From positions 62,001-126,000 of the forward strand of contig JBIKXS010000001.1 of the NCBI GenBank assembly GCA_044355655.1: a stretch of DNA of 64,000 bases. Reading direction: 5' to 3'. A program made the translations under genes and the position numbers. Position 1 is the first letter of the stretch, and the number at the start of each line of letters is the position of its first letter. This document shows positions 44,735 through 53,804 of the stretch, one piece after another. Under the pieces are notes generated by a model, which saw only the letters and a program-made list of their open reading frames with translations, made no database searches and was not told where the DNA came from. This DNA is from UBA3064 sp023258775 (GTDB taxonomy: Bacteria; Pseudomonadota; Gammaproteobacteria; Burkholderiales; Burkholderiaceae_E).

Positions 44735-44778
44735 AGCCCACGAATTATCAGCAAACTTCTAATTCCGACGCCAATTGA

Positions 44779-44804
44779 ATTTTCAAATCCCTGCGATTGA
44801 AAAT
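44779..44804. repeat. 8-bp inverted repeat behind the kinase gene
   Basis: ATTTTCAA (44779-44786) and TTGAAAAT (44797-44804), about 20 bp after the kinase stop on the minus strand. It has no T-run, so termination is doubtful. Confidence 0.45.
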
Positions 44805-44821
44805 CTGCATCGCCCTGCCGA

Positions 44822-46147
44822 TCAGCTCGCTGGCACAAGCACTGCTTTGGCAGAGGGCAGCAACAGCCTGACAGATAAACCCCCGGTTTGGGCTCGTCGG
44901 AGTTCGAGTCGACCCTGGTGACGCAAAACAATGCGATTTACGATTGCAAGACCGAGCCCTGTACCTTCCCTGTCACTGCGATATGCTTCCAACCTCGCAA
45001 AAGGCTCAAGCAATCGGACTAGTTCGTGCTCTGGTACACCAGGCCCGAAATCATCGAGTTCGAGCGAAAGTGTGCCGGCTTGACTGCTGAGTTTCAACTC
45101 GCCATCAAGCGTTCCCGACGATCGCGCATAGCGTGCAATATTGGAAAGCAGATTATCAAGTAGGCGGTCAATGTCGACACGTCGACCAACCCAGGGCAAG
45201 TGATCTGGACTTTGAAGCGCGATCCGCAAACCATCGTCCTGCCAGCGTTCTACGGCTGCTCGCACAGCTGGTGCAGCGTCATCGGTATCGCTGCCTTGTA
45301 GCACCGCTGCGCGCGCATAGTCTATGAATTGTCTTACGACCCCATCGATTCGCTCGATATCGTCTACGAGATTGGACCTGACTTCTTGCGCAAGTGATGC
45401 TAATTCCACTTCCATGCGAAGCCTTGTCAGCGGTGTTCTTATGTCATGTGAAATGCCGGCAAGGGCAACGCGCCGATCATGTTCAAGCTGCTCAAGCGCC
45501 TTGGTCATGTGATTAAAGCGACGATTCACTTCGCCAAACTCCCCGGGAAGGTTCTCGGGCAACAAGGGCGTTTGCCCATGTGACTCCATGCCCGTGATTG
45601 CTCGTGCCAGCGATCGCAAAGGACGATTGATTTGCTGAGAAATCAGCACGGTACCCAGGAGCGAAAGCAACACGACGATCGCTGCAGCCCACTCCCAGGG
45701 GGGGTCCAAGCTGCGTTCAAGACGTTCTTGTTGAACGCCAAGCCAGTAGGGCTGACGCCTGATCGTGAGGCTCACCCAAAGCCCTTCGAGGCCATTGACT
45801 GAGCCCATAATCTGAGTCCGCTCCCCCATTTCAAGCTTCAGAAATCGCGTGAGTCGACGTTCGGTGTCGCTCCGGTCAAACGCAACGATTTGGTCGTTAC
45901 CTGTTCTGGGTATCAGCCGGAGACCTTCGCGCCGGTCAAGTAAGCTCAGCAGCTCTTTACGACTCTCAGGGTCGGCTGTCTCGAGCGATACCTTGGTGAC
46001 ATTGGCTAACGACGCGACCTCCCAGGCAACCGACTGCTCGGGCGTTGGACCTAATCGCTCGTTCATCACAATCCAGGCCCCGAGCAAACTCGTGACCAGG
46101 AGGCCTGCGATCAATAAAAAAGTGCGTCCAAACAGGCTACTCGTCAT
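44822..46147 (-). CDS. EnvZ/RisS-like sensor histidine kinase, no adjacent response regulator
   Basis: Inner-membrane sensor kinase of 441 residues. Two membrane helices (TFLLIAGLLVTSLLGAWIV; WAAAIVVLLSLLGTVLI) bracket a ~120-residue periplasmic domain. A HAMP segment, the phosphorylated His234 in ISHDIRTPLTRLRME, the N box LLDNLLSNIARYA and the G boxes DDFGPGVPE and GTGLGLAIV follow. This layout fits the EnvZ/RisS group. The neighbours are rubrerythrin and divergent tsaB; no OmpR-type regulator gene is present in the window. The ATG at 46147 is used; the frame extends upstream to 46228 inside the divergent spacer and tsaB. Confidence 0.88.
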   Translation of the reverse strand: MTSSLFGRTFLLIAGLLVTSLLGAWIVMNERLGPTPEQSVAWEVASLANVTKVSLETADPESRKELLSLLDRREGLRLIPRTGNDQIVAFDRSDTERRLTRFLKLEMGERTQIMGSVNGLEGLWVSLTIRRQPYWLGVQQERLERSLDPPWEWAAAIVVLLSLLGTVLISQQINRPLRSLARAITGMESHGQTPLLPENLPGEFGEVNRRFNHMTKALEQLEHDRRVALAGISHDIRTPLTRLRMEVELASLAQEVRSNLVDDIERIDGVVRQFIDYARAAVLQGSDTDDAAPAVRAAVERWQDDGLRIALQSPDHLPWVGRRVDIDRLLDNLLSNIARYARSSGTLDGELKLSSQAGTLSLELDDFGPGVPEHELVRLLEPFARLEAYRSDREGTGLGLAIVNRIVLRHQGRLELRRAQTGGLSVRLLLPSAKAVLVPAS

Positions 46148-46201
46148 GATGAGCAAGACTGTACGCGCAAATGGCCAACGCCAAACCCTACAATCGCACG
46201 A

Positions 46202-47053
46202 ATGGAGACCCTTCATGCAACCTTGCAAGGTCCGTATCTGGCAATTACAAGTTCTGCGACGCCAGCTGCCGCCGGCTTCTTTCAGGCAGGCGGGATTTGC
46301 AATTGGGCATTCATCGAAGAGGGTCTGCGAACCGGCGAGGGATTGCTTGCGGCCATCTCAAGGCGACTCGATCGCAAAGCATCTATAGCCAGACTCATCA
46401 TGTTAGATCGCGGCCCCGGTCAATTCACCGGCCTTCGAGCAGGCATTGGGATTACTCAAGGCTTAGCCATGGGCTGGGGTGTGCCAGTCTTATCAATCGA
46501 TAGCGCAAGCATCATGGCATGGTCGGCGTGGGAGATCATCAAAGAAGCAAGATTCGCTACAGATGGACGTACTCATGGCGCCTACCAGGCAAATTTGCCC
46601 TCACCCATGCAAGTCATCACGGTCCGTGACGCAAGGCTCGGTGCCTTTTACGTTGCAGAGTTTTCGTCGATTCCTGAATTACTCGAGGCCCAGGTTGACA
46701 GCGTGCAAACCTTAACTCTAGAACAGTTGACCAGCACTGTCTCAGCCCGAAGGGCGAGCATAGCGCGTGAAGAAGAGCTTGTACTGGTGAGCGATGAATC
46801 AAGCCAGAAGCGATTACTTGAAACAAATGCTTTTGACGAAACCGCGATGGCAGACGTCACTTGGCTGCGCCCAAGTGCAATTGACCTCGTTGGCGCGCTT
46901 GCCAGATTAGGTATTGAAAGGCTCAAGAGGGGCGCAAAACCGCTTCAAGCCGAGCAGCTTGAGGCTTATTACGTACGCAACGATGTAGCGATGGATTTAA
47001 GTGCGCAGCGGGCTTATCGCCGCGCACAGGGTGAGCAATCGAGGATTTCTTAA
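46202..47053 (+). CDS. tsaB: tRNA threonylcarbamoyladenosine biosynthesis protein TsaB
   Basis: Partner of TsaD in making the t6A base of ANN-decoding tRNAs. The 283 residues carry the family hallmark GPGQFTGLRAGIGITQGLA and VPVLSIDS, and the late EAYYVRN. The usual N-terminal strand LAIDTS appears as LAITSS, so the Asp is replaced; the family is not catalytic by itself, so this may be tolerated. An insertion around residues 105-140 makes it longer than the E. coli form (231). rimI follows after 4 bp, a standard pairing. Confidence 0.85.
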   Translation: METLHATLQGPYLAITSSATPAAAGFFQAGGICNWAFIEEGLRTGEGLLAAISRRLDRKASIARLIMLDRGPGQFTGLRAGIGITQGLAMGWGVPVLSIDSASIMAWSAWEIIKEARFATDGRTHGAYQANLPSPMQVITVRDARLGAFYVAEFSSIPELLEAQVDSVQTLTLEQLTSTVSARRASIAREEELVLVSDESSQKRLLETNAFDETAMADVTWLRPSAIDLVGALARLGIERLKRGAKPLQAEQLEAYYVRNDVAMDLSAQRAYRRAQGEQSRIS

Positions 47054-47057
47054 GTTA

Positions 47058-47555
47058 ATGGCCAGTGCAGCGATTGGAGAAGAGCGACTCAAAGGTCTTC
47101 GACCAATGAGCATGCTCGACCTCACTCGGGTTGCGGCGATTGAACGGCGGATTTATGACTTCCCGTGGACCGAAGGCAATTTCAGGGACTCGCTAAACGC
47201 CGGTCATGAAGGCTGGCTGCTTGAGTCGGTCGATACGCCAGGCAAGCTTAGAGCCTACGCCTTACTCATGTGGATTGTTGATGAGGTGCACTTGCTCAAT
47301 ATTTCGGTCAGCGCCGATGAACAGGGCCGAGGTCTAGGTCGGCGGTTGATGGATTGGTTGATTCGACACTGCTTTCATGAAGGGGCGCAAAGCATGCTGC
47401 TTGAGGTTCGTCCAAGTAATCTAGTGGCACTTCGTTTGTACGCTGCCTGCGGTTTTGAGCAAATCGGCACGCGAAGGGCTTACTACCCAGCCCGTAGCGG
47501 CGGCCGTGAGGATGCCTGGGTATTGCGTTGTCGTTTAGCGCTCGAGTCGACATGA
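47058..47555 (+). CDS. rimI: Ribosomal-protein-alanine N-acetyltransferase RimI
   Basis: GNAT-fold acetyltransferase (165 residues) that acetylates ribosomal protein S18 in model organisms. The acetyl-CoA loop is SADEQGRGLGRRLMDWLI, preceded by VDEVHLLNISV. EVRPSNLVALRLYAACGFEQIGTRRAYYP is characteristic of RimI. ATG 47058 follows the tsaB stop by 4 bp; a frame start at 47001 would lie inside tsaB. It overlaps the next gene by 4 bp (ATGA). Confidence 0.92.
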   Translation: MASAAIGEERLKGLRPMSMLDLTRVAAIERRIYDFPWTEGNFRDSLNAGHEGWLLESVDTPGKLRAYALLMWIVDEVHLLNISVSADEQGRGLGRRLMDWLIRHCFHEGAQSMLLEVRPSNLVALRLYAACGFEQIGTRRAYYPARSGGREDAWVLRCRLALEST

Positions 47556-48247
47556 ATTGGTCTGCTGCGCAAATTCAAGCCTGGGAAAGCCTCGCGCTTG
47601 GCCCACGTTGGCAGTTGAAGAATGCTGCGCCAAAGCAAGCCGTGGATACCCCTACAAAAGCGAGTTGGGAATCGCTCAAACAGGCGGTGGCAAACTGCCA
47701 AGCCTGCCCGCTGTGGCAAAGCCGCAAGCAAACTGTCTTTGGCTCTGGTACTGAACTCGGTCAATGGGCCTTGGTTGGCGAGGCGCCAGGCGCGGAGGAG
47801 GACTTGCAAGGCGAAGCTTTCGTCGGGATGGCGGGCCAGTTACTCGATCAGATGTTGCTTGCCATGGGGTGGAATCGAAGTCAGGACTTATTTATTGCCA
47901 ATGTGCTCAAGTGCCGTCCGCCAGGTAACCGGAATCCGACTCCAGAAGAAGCGTCAGCCTGTGCCGGGCATTTACAGGCACAACTTCAATGGCTCAGACC
48001 AAAGGCCATACTGATCATGGGTCGAGTTGCTGCGCAACATTTGTTGGGCCAGGATGTTTCGATAGCCAGCTTGCGCGGGAAACCCCAGGTTTTGACAATT
48101 GATCAGGGTCTCCAAGCGTTCGAGGTGCCAGCACTTGTTACCTATCATCCCGCTTACTTGTTAAGGAATCTTGAGGACAAGGCCAAAGCTTGGGAGGATC
48201 TCAACTTGTTTGCCGAGATACTTCGGCAACGTCAATGCTTACCGTGA
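47552..48247 (+). CDS. Type 4 uracil-DNA glycosylase
   Basis: Removes uracil from DNA; iron-sulfur UDG of about 231 residues. Motif A is VGEAPGAEEDLQGEAFVGMAGQLLDQML, the cluster cysteines are in NCQACPLW and KCRPPGNRNPTPEEASAC, and the late block TYHPAYLLRN is motif B-like. An N-terminal ~45-residue region has no known motif. The ATG overlaps the rimI stop, so tsaB-rimI-udg form one operon. It overlaps the convergent lplT by 16 bp. Confidence 0.92.
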   Translation: MNWSAAQIQAWESLALGPRWQLKNAAPKQAVDTPTKASWESLKQAVANCQACPLWQSRKQTVFGSGTELGQWALVGEAPGAEEDLQGEAFVGMAGQLLDQMLLAMGWNRSQDLFIANVLKCRPPGNRNPTPEEASACAGHLQAQLQWLRPKAILIMGRVAAQHLLGQDVSIASLRGKPQVLTIDQGLQAFEVPALVTYHPAYLLRNLEDKAKAWEDLNLFAEILRQRQCLP

Positions 48248-49485
48248 TCGAGGATCAGTGCACGTAGGTCATGGTCTCTTGCATTGCGAAGATAGCGTTG
48301 ACGTACGAGGAGCATGGTAATGGCGACAAAGGCACCGAAAAGAATAATGATGCTGTTGATGTGCAACTCAAACCTCAGAAGTAAGGCATAAATGCCGAGC
48401 ATGATCAACACATTGAGGTTTTCGTTGAAGTTTTGAACTGCGATGGAATGACCCGCGCTCATCAACACATGCCCCCGATGCTGAAGCAGTGCATTCATTG
48501 GAACAACAAAAAAGCCTGCTAAGCCACCAACCAAAATCAGTAGCGGGTAGGAGGCGGGCAGTGAGGAAACCAGCGTCATGCTCGGTACCAAGACCCCCAT
48601 TGCAATGCCGAGTGGTAATACCCGAGGTGATCGCCTGAGCGTAATAAAGCGTGCCGCCAGCACCGCACCTACCGCGATACCGAGGGCTACAACGCCTTGC
48701 AAGATCGCGGCCTTATTCAGTGGCATCCCGAGTTGTTGTTTTGCCCACTCCAGGACAATAAATTGAAGTACTGCACCAGCACCCCAAAAAAGCGTGGTTA
48801 CTGCCAGCGATATTTGCCCGAGTTTGTCGCTCCACAAGGTTTTATTGCACTGCCAGAACTCGCGAATCAACACAACCGGATCAGTGTGCTGCTTTTCGTA
48901 GCGGGCTCCCGTGTCGGGTATGCGCAAGTTAATGAGCGCTGCAAGCAGATAAATCACGCCAATGACGACAATGGCCCCAGTCGCTGCAGAGTTCACACCC
49001 GGGATCCCGAATCCGATAATCACGCTCGAAACCGAAGGGCTGATCAGCGCCCCGCCAACCACCGTTCCAAGAATGATTGATCCCACCGTGGTGCCTTCGA
49101 TCCAGCCATTAGCGGCAACAAGCTTGCTCGGTGGCAGCAACTCCGTGAGAATGCCGTATTTGGCAGGCGAATAAGCTGCAGCACCCAAGCCGACCACTGC
49201 ATAAGCAAGCAGTGGGTGAACGGTTGCAAACATCATTGCGCAGCCCAACACCTTAATGGCGTTGGTGTAGAACATAACTTTGCCCTTGGGCAATGCGTCC
49301 GCAAAGGCTCCAACGAACGGTGCTAGCACCACGTAACTCACCGTAAAAAAGAGCTTGAGCATGGGCTTCATCCAATCAGGCGCCATCATTTCAATGAGCA
49401 GCGCGATAGCGGAAATGAGCAGTGCGTTGTCGGCTAGCGAGGAAAAGAACTGCGCCGCCATAATGGTGTAGAAGCCTTTTTTCAT
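48232..49485 (-). CDS. lplT: Lysophospholipid transporter LplT (MFS)
   Basis: Inner-membrane flippase for lysophospholipids, 417 residues and about 12 membrane helices. The start MKKGFYTIMAAQFFSSLADNALLI and the blocks GAAAYSPAKYGILTELLPPSKLVAANGWIEG are typical of LplT. ATG 49485 is chosen by similarity; neither it nor ATG 49521 has a good Shine-Dalgarno. It is divergent from alr, as in other Burkholderiales. In enterobacteria lplT travels with an acyltransferase (aas), which is not the case here. Confidence 0.9.
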   Translation of the reverse strand: MKKGFYTIMAAQFFSSLADNALLISAIALLIEMMAPDWMKPMLKLFFTVSYVVLAPFVGAFADALPKGKVMFYTNAIKVLGCAMMFATVHPLLAYAVVGLGAAAYSPAKYGILTELLPPSKLVAANGWIEGTTVGSIILGTVVGGALISPSVSSVIIGFGIPGVNSAATGAIVVIGVIYLLAALINLRIPDTGARYEKQHTDPVVLIREFWQCNKTLWSDKLGQISLAVTTLFWGAGAVLQFIVLEWAKQQLGMPLNKAAILQGVVALGIAVGAVLAARFITLRRSPRVLPLGIAMGVLVPSMTLVSSLPASYPLLILVGGLAGFFVVPMNALLQHRGHVLMSAGHSIAVQNFNENLNVLIMLGIYALLLRFELHINSIIILFGAFVAITMLLVRQRYLRNARDHDLRALILDHGKH

Positions 49486-49594
49486 GTCGCGGCGGTTATA
49501 CCATGTCAGACTCAGTTTCATGAGTCAGCAGCCCCAGGCAGGGCAGTGAAACATAACGAGTGCAATAGGCTAGCAGGCGACGATAGGACAAAAC

Positions 49595-50779
49595 ATGGCA
49601 AGACCGCTTCGAGCAATCATCGATGTTACAAGTATGCGGACAAACCTTGGGTTCTTGCGCCAACAGATTAAGCCGCAAAGAGTTTGGGCGGTAGTGAAAG
49701 CCAACGCCTATGGGCACAGTATGAAAGCGGCGCTTTTGGGTTTTGAGCAAGCCGACGGGCTCGCACTGATCGAACCAGAATTCGCGCTTTGGCTGCGCGA
49801 ACAGGGTTGGTCTAAGCCAATTTTGCTGATGGAGGGCGTTTTTGACGAGGCAGATGTCGCCAATTGCGCAAAGGCGAGGATTGATTTTGTCGTTCACGAC
49901 AAGTGGCAACTTGAACTGATTGAATCGAGTCGATCCTGCGCGGATTTGAAAAATGCCGGTACTCGGTTATGGATCAAGTTCAACAGTGGAATGAACCGTC
50001 TGGGTTTTGCTGCCGATGAGGGCCTACGACAGCTTGAGCGACTGCATCGGGAGGGCTTCTCGATGGGCGTTATTGCCCACTTTGCCAACGCAGATGCAAT
50101 TGAGCAAGATAGCCGGAGTGAACACACAGTACTTCGGGTTTTGCGGCTCGCCAAGACAATCGATCAGCGTATTCCGTGTAGCTTTTCGAACTCCGCAGCC
50201 TCACATCGACTGTTGCAAGCTGCGCACAAGCACTGGCACAGCGCCAGGCCCAACCTGCCGGCAGCGCTTGCTGCTGACTGGCTCCGCTTTGGTATTGCCT
50301 TATACGGGGCCTCGGCCTTTGAGAAGATCGACGCCAGAGCGCTTGGTCTCTCAGCTGTGATGCGCCTCGAGTCAAGGGTGCTGAGCATTCAAGTCGTTCA
50401 AGCAGGCGAAGGCGTTGGCTATGGCGGTCGCTTTGTGGCACAGCGCTTAAGTCGGATTGCGGTGGTTGCCGGCGGATATGCGGACGGTTACCCTCGACAA
50501 GCTACCGACGGCATGCCGGTATGGATCGCAGGCCAACTTTGCCCACTTGCCGGAAGGGTTTCGATGGACATGATCACGGTTGATGTCACTGACCATCCTT
50601 CTGTCCGCGTGGGCGACGAGGTGGAACTTTGGGGTGATCGGCTGCCTGTAGACCAAGTTGCGAGTGCGGCAGGCACCATTGGCTACCAGTTGCTGAGCGG
50701 GTTGACCGAACGCGTGCCTCGGCACCTGCAGCTTAGCCAGGGCTTTGATGAGATCGACCGACCGGACGCGGCTTTATGA
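49595..50779 (+). CDS. alr: Alanine racemase
   Basis: PLP enzyme making D-alanine for peptidoglycan. The 394 residues have the PLP lysine in AVVKANAYGHSMKAAL, the catalytic tyrosine region GVGYGGRFVA, and GRVSMDMITVDVT. AGGAC precedes the ATG. radA overlaps its end by 4 bp, a conserved alr-radA pairing in betaproteobacteria. Confidence 0.95.
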   Translation: MARPLRAIIDVTSMRTNLGFLRQQIKPQRVWAVVKANAYGHSMKAALLGFEQADGLALIEPEFALWLREQGWSKPILLMEGVFDEADVANCAKARIDFVVHDKWQLELIESSRSCADLKNAGTRLWIKFNSGMNRLGFAADEGLRQLERLHREGFSMGVIAHFANADAIEQDSRSEHTVLRVLRLAKTIDQRIPCSFSNSAASHRLLQAAHKHWHSARPNLPAALAADWLRFGIALYGASAFEKIDARALGLSAVMRLESRVLSIQVVQAGEGVGYGGRFVAQRLSRIAVVAGGYADGYPRQATDGMPVWIAGQLCPLAGRVSMDMITVDVTDHPSVRVGDEVELWGDRLPVDQVASAAGTIGYQLLSGLTERVPRHLQLSQGFDEIDRPDAAL

Positions 50780-52140
50780 AGCAACCTCGAACTAAGGTGG
50801 CTTATGAATGCACGGCCTGTGCGACACAAACACCCAAGTGGGGCGGCCAGTGTCCAGGCTGCAACGCCTGGAACACGCTTATTGAGCAACAACTTGAGAA
50901 AACAACCGGCCATCGTTACGAATCGTTGGCGCCGCCTTCGCAGGTGGTCAGTATGGCGTCGGTTGAGGCGATTGACATGGATCGGTTTTCGAGTGGTTCG
51001 GTTGAGTTCGATCGGGTGCTCGGCGGGGGGCTGGTCCAAGGAGCGGTAGTGCTAATTGGTGGCGACCCTGGTATCGGGAAATCAACCCTGCTGCTTCAAA
51101 CGGCGGTTCATGTCTCACAGGCTCATGCGCGAGTACTTTATGTGAGCGGCGAGGAGTCCCTGGCACAAATTGCCTTGCGTGCACAGCGCCTTGGCCTAGG
51201 TGAGGCTAGTATTGATCTTCTTACTGAGATATCACTCGAGAAAATTATTCAAGTGATATCAGAGCGTAAGCCCTTATTCGTCGTGATCGATTCGATTCAG
51301 ACTTTGTTCACCGATGCACTTAATGCGGCGCCGGGCTCAGTTTCTCAGGTTCGCGAGTGCGCAGCCCAACTCACGCGTTGCGCAAAGCAAGGTGGTAGCA
51401 CGCTGGTCATGATAGGCCATGTGACCAAGGAGGGCACCCTGGCGGGCCCTCGGGTGCTCGAGCATATGGTCGACGCGGTTTTGTACTTTGAAGGAGACAG
51501 CCACTCCTCGTTTCGCCTCGTTCGCAGCTTCAAGAATCGATTTGGCTCAGTGAATGAACTCGGCGTTTTCGCGATGACCGAGCGAGGACTTCGGGCGGTT
51601 CCGAATCCATCGGCCTTATTTTTGTCGCAACACGCCAAACCAGTGCCTGGGTCCTCGGTATTGATCACCCAGGAGGGAAGCCGGCCACTACTCGTGGAGA
51701 TCCAGGCATTACTTGACGCAAGTGCTGGTCTGCAACCTCGAAGGCTTGCCGTAGGTCTTGATGCTCAACGCCTGGCCTTGCTCTTAGCGGTGTTACACCG
51801 TCATGCGGGTATTGCGTGTCACGATCAGGACGTCTTCCTGAATGCGGTGGGAGGCGTGAGGATTAACGAGCCAGCTGCTGACCTGGCCAGTTTGTTTGCT
51901 ATTGTTTCCTCGTTTAAAAACAAGGCATTGGCCAAAGGTATTGCGGTGTTTGGCGAGGTTGGTTTGGCGGGTGAGATCAGGCCTTGTCCGCGTGGACAGG
52001 ACCGAATCCGTGAAGCCGCGAAACTGGGATATCACCGCTTGATTGTCCCAAAGGCGAATATGCCCAAAACCTCGACCGAGGGGCTAACAATTGTGGGTGT
52101 TGACCGGTTAGATCAAGCACTTGATGCGCTTTGGTCGTGA
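50776..52140 (+). CDS. radA: DNA repair protein RadA
   Basis: RecA-like DnaB-type helicase acting in recombination repair. The 454 residues include a four-cysteine zinc motif (YECTACATQTPKWGGQCPGC), Walker A GGDPGIGKSTLLLQ, the RadA motif KNRFGSVNELGVFAM, and a C-terminal Lon-protease-like domain (EVGLAGEIRPCPRGQDRIREA). It is co-translated with alr through an ATGA overlap. It is convergent with hpnE after 50 bp. Confidence 0.96.
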   Translation: MKQPRTKVAYECTACATQTPKWGGQCPGCNAWNTLIEQQLEKTTGHRYESLAPPSQVVSMASVEAIDMDRFSSGSVEFDRVLGGGLVQGAVVLIGGDPGIGKSTLLLQTAVHVSQAHARVLYVSGEESLAQIALRAQRLGLGEASIDLLTEISLEKIIQVISERKPLFVVIDSIQTLFTDALNAAPGSVSQVRECAAQLTRCAKQGGSTLVMIGHVTKEGTLAGPRVLEHMVDAVLYFEGDSHSSFRLVRSFKNRFGSVNELGVFAMTERGLRAVPNPSALFLSQHAKPVPGSSVLITQEGSRPLLVEIQALLDASAGLQPRRLAVGLDAQRLALLLAVLHRHAGIACHDQDVFLNAVGGVRINEPAADLASLFAIVSSFKNKALAKGIAVFGEVGLAGEIRPCPRGQDRIREAAKLGYHRLIVPKANMPKTSTEGLTIVGVDRLDQALDALWS

Positions 52141-52190
52141 TGACAACTGGTGATCGTTATCATCGTTGACCGTTCGGCCGGCAACCAAGA

Positions 52191-53783
52191 TCACGTGCTT
52201 ACCGTGCTTTTGATTGCGACCGGGGATGATGAGCGCCAAGGAGACTGTGGATGATGAGCGTCAAGCAAATAAGCACTTAATGCCTCAGCGCAGGCGCTAG
52301 CACTCCTTAGCGCAGACTCAAGGCTTGCGGGTAGGCATTGCTCACCGCCATCATCTACCCAGTCTCCGGCAAGCCAAAGTCCCTGCCCACGAAAACGGTC
52401 AAAACTCGGCCACTGGGTACCAAAAGTTGAAGGCGTTGCTGCGCGATGTTCATAAATATCTTTATGATCAATTGCTTGAATCTCAAATCTCTGCTGAATT
52501 TCATCAGCGTGGCGTCTTGCTTGCACCGAATCATGCTGCGCAGAAATTACAAGACCTGCAATCGATCCTCCATCATGGGTAGCTTGCTGCTCGGCCGCAG
52601 CTGGGCAGGCTCTTGGAAATAGCCAGGCCGCTGGACCCTGGTTTTGCAATAGAAGCTGCGGTTTTTGCTGTGCTGATGCCCTTTTTGCCTTGGGTAACAA
52701 TAGCCAGCGCGTCAGAATGCCCAGTGGCTTTGGAAGTGCGCCCAGCGCGTCTCGTAAGTCCTCAAGCGTATTTAATGCGGATCGTGCAAGCAGCTCGGCG
52801 GCCTGCTGGGGCTCGAGTGCCATCACGATGTGCTCGTACGGTCCCTCCATTTGCTCCTGCCCAGCGACCTCGAGCCACCAATTCGAATTTGCTGGGCGAT
52901 TGCGCTCACCCGCTTGCAACTGCCGCAGCTTTAGCACCCGTTTGCCTTCATGAAGGTCGAGTGCGTTAAAGCGGTTATCTCGGGATAAGTTTTGTTTACC
53001 AAATGCAAGCGGCTGTGCAAGCAATTCACCAAGATCGCATGCTTGCTGCATCCAGTGACTCGCATCGAATTGGGCACTCGCCATTGCTTCATTGAGCACG
53101 GTTGACAAACGAAGCGCACAGGCTTGATTCCTGGGGCAATTTAGCGCGGATTCACAGAGTGCATCGATCCATCGATTAACCAGCTGCTCGCGAAAACCCT
53201 GTCCTTGAAGCCATTCGTCGATGGAGCATGTCGATTGTGGGGGACGCACACGTGCCTGCCGCAGTAGGCTTGCAAGTTCAATAAGGCTTCGGTAAGGAAT
53301 CCTCTGAGCACCCGCAAGCCAGGACAGTTGCGCTAGTCCGCGTGAAAGCGCCTGGCCAAAAGCGGTTCGCACAAAGACCTCAGCGCTTAACATCGCTTGG
53401 GTTTGCTGCATCCAGGCAGATTGTCCCAAGGCCATCGCGTGCTCGCGGTTGGTACTGAAGCGTGAAACTTCAGACTCAGGATCACCGCCCCGAACATGGC
53501 GAATTGAGAAATTCGGGGCTTTGAAGGCATAGTGCTGGTTATTGGCGTAGCGCTTAAGAAGGGTGCGAACGCATTGATACGCACCAATGATCAAGTGCTG
53601 TCCGTTGTCAAGCTTTAGCGCTTGTCCTTGGAGTCGTATCTCAAGGCCTCTGGCACGACCCCCGAGTTGTCTGGTTGCTTCGAAAATACGGACAGGCACG
53701 CCGCTTTCTTGAAGCAAGCGGGCGCATGCCAGTCCGGCCCAGCCAGCGCCGATTACTGCAACTCTTGGCCCGGCAGTGCTCAT
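52191..53783 (-). CDS. hpnE: Hydroxysqualene dehydroxylase HpnE
   Basis: FAD-dependent oxidoreductase (530 residues) for the last step of squalene synthesis by the HpnCDE route, reducing hydroxysqualene. The dinucleotide loop VAVIGAGWAGLACARLLQESGVPVRIFEA and GGRARG are present, plus LDNGQHLIIGAY and the C-terminal FAD segment GLWLAGDWVDDGG. It is longer than many HpnE (~430) because of Gln/Ala-rich insertions around residues 280-420. It follows hpnD by 21 bp. Confidence 0.9.
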   Translation of the reverse strand: MSTAGPRVAVIGAGWAGLACARLLQESGVPVRIFEATRQLGGRARGLEIRLQGQALKLDNGQHLIIGAYQCVRTLLKRYANNQHYAFKAPNFSIRHVRGGDPESEVSRFSTNREHAMALGQSAWMQQTQAMLSAEVFVRTAFGQALSRGLAQLSWLAGAQRIPYRSLIELASLLRQARVRPPQSTCSIDEWLQGQGFREQLVNRWIDALCESALNCPRNQACALRLSTVLNEAMASAQFDASHWMQQACDLGELLAQPLAFGKQNLSRDNRFNALDLHEGKRVLKLRQLQAGERNRPANSNWWLEVAGQEQMEGPYEHIVMALEPQQAAELLARSALNTLEDLRDALGALPKPLGILTRWLLLPKAKRASAQQKPQLLLQNQGPAAWLFPRACPAAAEQQATHDGGSIAGLVISAQHDSVQARRHADEIQQRFEIQAIDHKDIYEHRAATPSTFGTQWPSFDRFRGQGLWLAGDWVDDGGEQCLPASLESALRSASACAEALSAYLLDAHHPQSPWRSSSPVAIKSTVST

Positions 53784-53804
53784 TACCTCATTGGTTCTGC
53801 GGCT

